Assembly: GCA_964587555.1 (NCBI GenBank)
Contig: CAZPLR010000035.1
Location: forward strand, 1-22,075
Length of the DNA: 22,075 bases
DNA from: JAHHTP01 sp964587555
Lineage (GTDB): Bacteria; Bacillota; Clostridia; Oscillospirales; Ruminococcaceae
Direction of reading: 5' to 3'
Shown here: piece by piece, positions 22,043 through 22,075 of the stretch
How positions within the stretch are numbered: the first letter of the stretch is position 1
How the letters are laid out: the number at the start of each line of letters is the position of its first letter
Position numbers and translations under genes: made by a program
Notes under the pieces: generated by a model
Database searches by the model: none
Told to the model about the DNA's origin: nothing
The model's input: the letters and a program-made list of their open reading frames with translations, nothing else

Positions 22043-22075
22043 ATTATCGAAAACATAGAACCTTCAAGAAAAGGG
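22043..22075 (+). CDS. Start of a gene with a non-ATG (ATT) codon, possibly infC
   Basis: A perfect AGGAGG (22032-22037) is followed at 5 bases by ATT ATC GAA AAC ATA GAA CCT TCA AGA AAA GGG, open to the window edge. No ATG, GTG or TTG is at usable distance in any frame. ATT initiation is best known for infC, encoding translation factor IF-3, where it supports autoregulation. Only 11 codons are visible, too few to recognise a protein, so the infC reading is a guess from start-codon use. ATC at 22046 could also serve. Confidence 0.35.
   Translation, partial: MIENIEPSRKG

Noticed and set aside
1..22075. Phage, insertion sequence, CRISPR array, toxin-antitoxin or defence island
   Set aside because: No transposase, integrase, repeat-spacer array, restriction, nuclease or toxin signature was found; nearly all coding space is metabolic, transport or sporulation genes.

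Overview
The window reads as chromosomal DNA from an anaerobic, endospore-forming Firmicute of class Clostridia, probably of the Oscillospiraceae/Ruminococcaceae type. The grounds are AGGAGG-like ribosome sites, Gram-positive sigma-A promoters with 17-base spacers, a T-box leader, a SipL-type spore morphogenesis gene, a membrane pyrophosphatase and moderately high GC. The family placement is inference. I see no phage, transposase, CRISPR array, tRNA or rRNA.

Layout. 1-1402: an N-acetylhexosamine 1-kinase homologue with its own promoter and terminator. 1401-4290: a divergent pair, sipL (spore coat/cortex morphogenesis) and a DacF/DacB-like D,D-carboxypeptidase; both face promoters with mother-cell sigma-E geometry. 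4292-4514: a tiny lipoprotein. 4622-6545: a promoter followed by a run of decaying or minimal genes: a 141-residue scrap of a xanthine-dehydrogenase molybdenum subunit, a MocA-like nucleotidyltransferase whose expected metal-binding Asp is Asn, an intact Nudix hydrolase, and a RibD/DHFR-family pseudogene with an in-frame TGA. 6555-11525: a leucine operon (leuA-leuC-leuD-leuB) under a leucine T-box riboswitch. 11542-11763: a GNAT acetyltransferase with its core deleted. 11782-12306: a small DUF4870-like membrane protein.

12440-17661 is minus-strand: hppA (K+-dependent pyrophosphatase, probably Na+-pumping), a MATE transporter, and a glycerate kinase that precedes the MATE gene in an operon. 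17801-19019 carries a DUF5662 gene and a flavodoxin-like gene. 19074-21993 is a compact larE-larB-larC operon making the nickel-pincer nucleotide (NPN) cofactor, with no lactate racemase (larA) in view and a terminator hairpin lodged between promoter and first gene. The last 33 bases have a strong ribosome site followed by ATT rather than ATG, possibly the start of infC.

How the genes fit together. The leucine operon is a complete branch from 2-ketoisovalerate to 2-ketoisocaproate, controlled by charging of tRNA-Leu. The lar genes give the full NPN cofactor route (LarB carboxylates and hydrolyses NaAD, LarE adds sulfur, LarC inserts nickel), so a client LarA-type enzyme should lie elsewhere in the genome. 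The sipL/carboxypeptidase pair looks like a small mother-cell sporulation unit. The most unusual aspects are the attenuator-like lar leader, the coordinated decay of a molybdenum hydroxylase module, and the non-standard start at the right edge.
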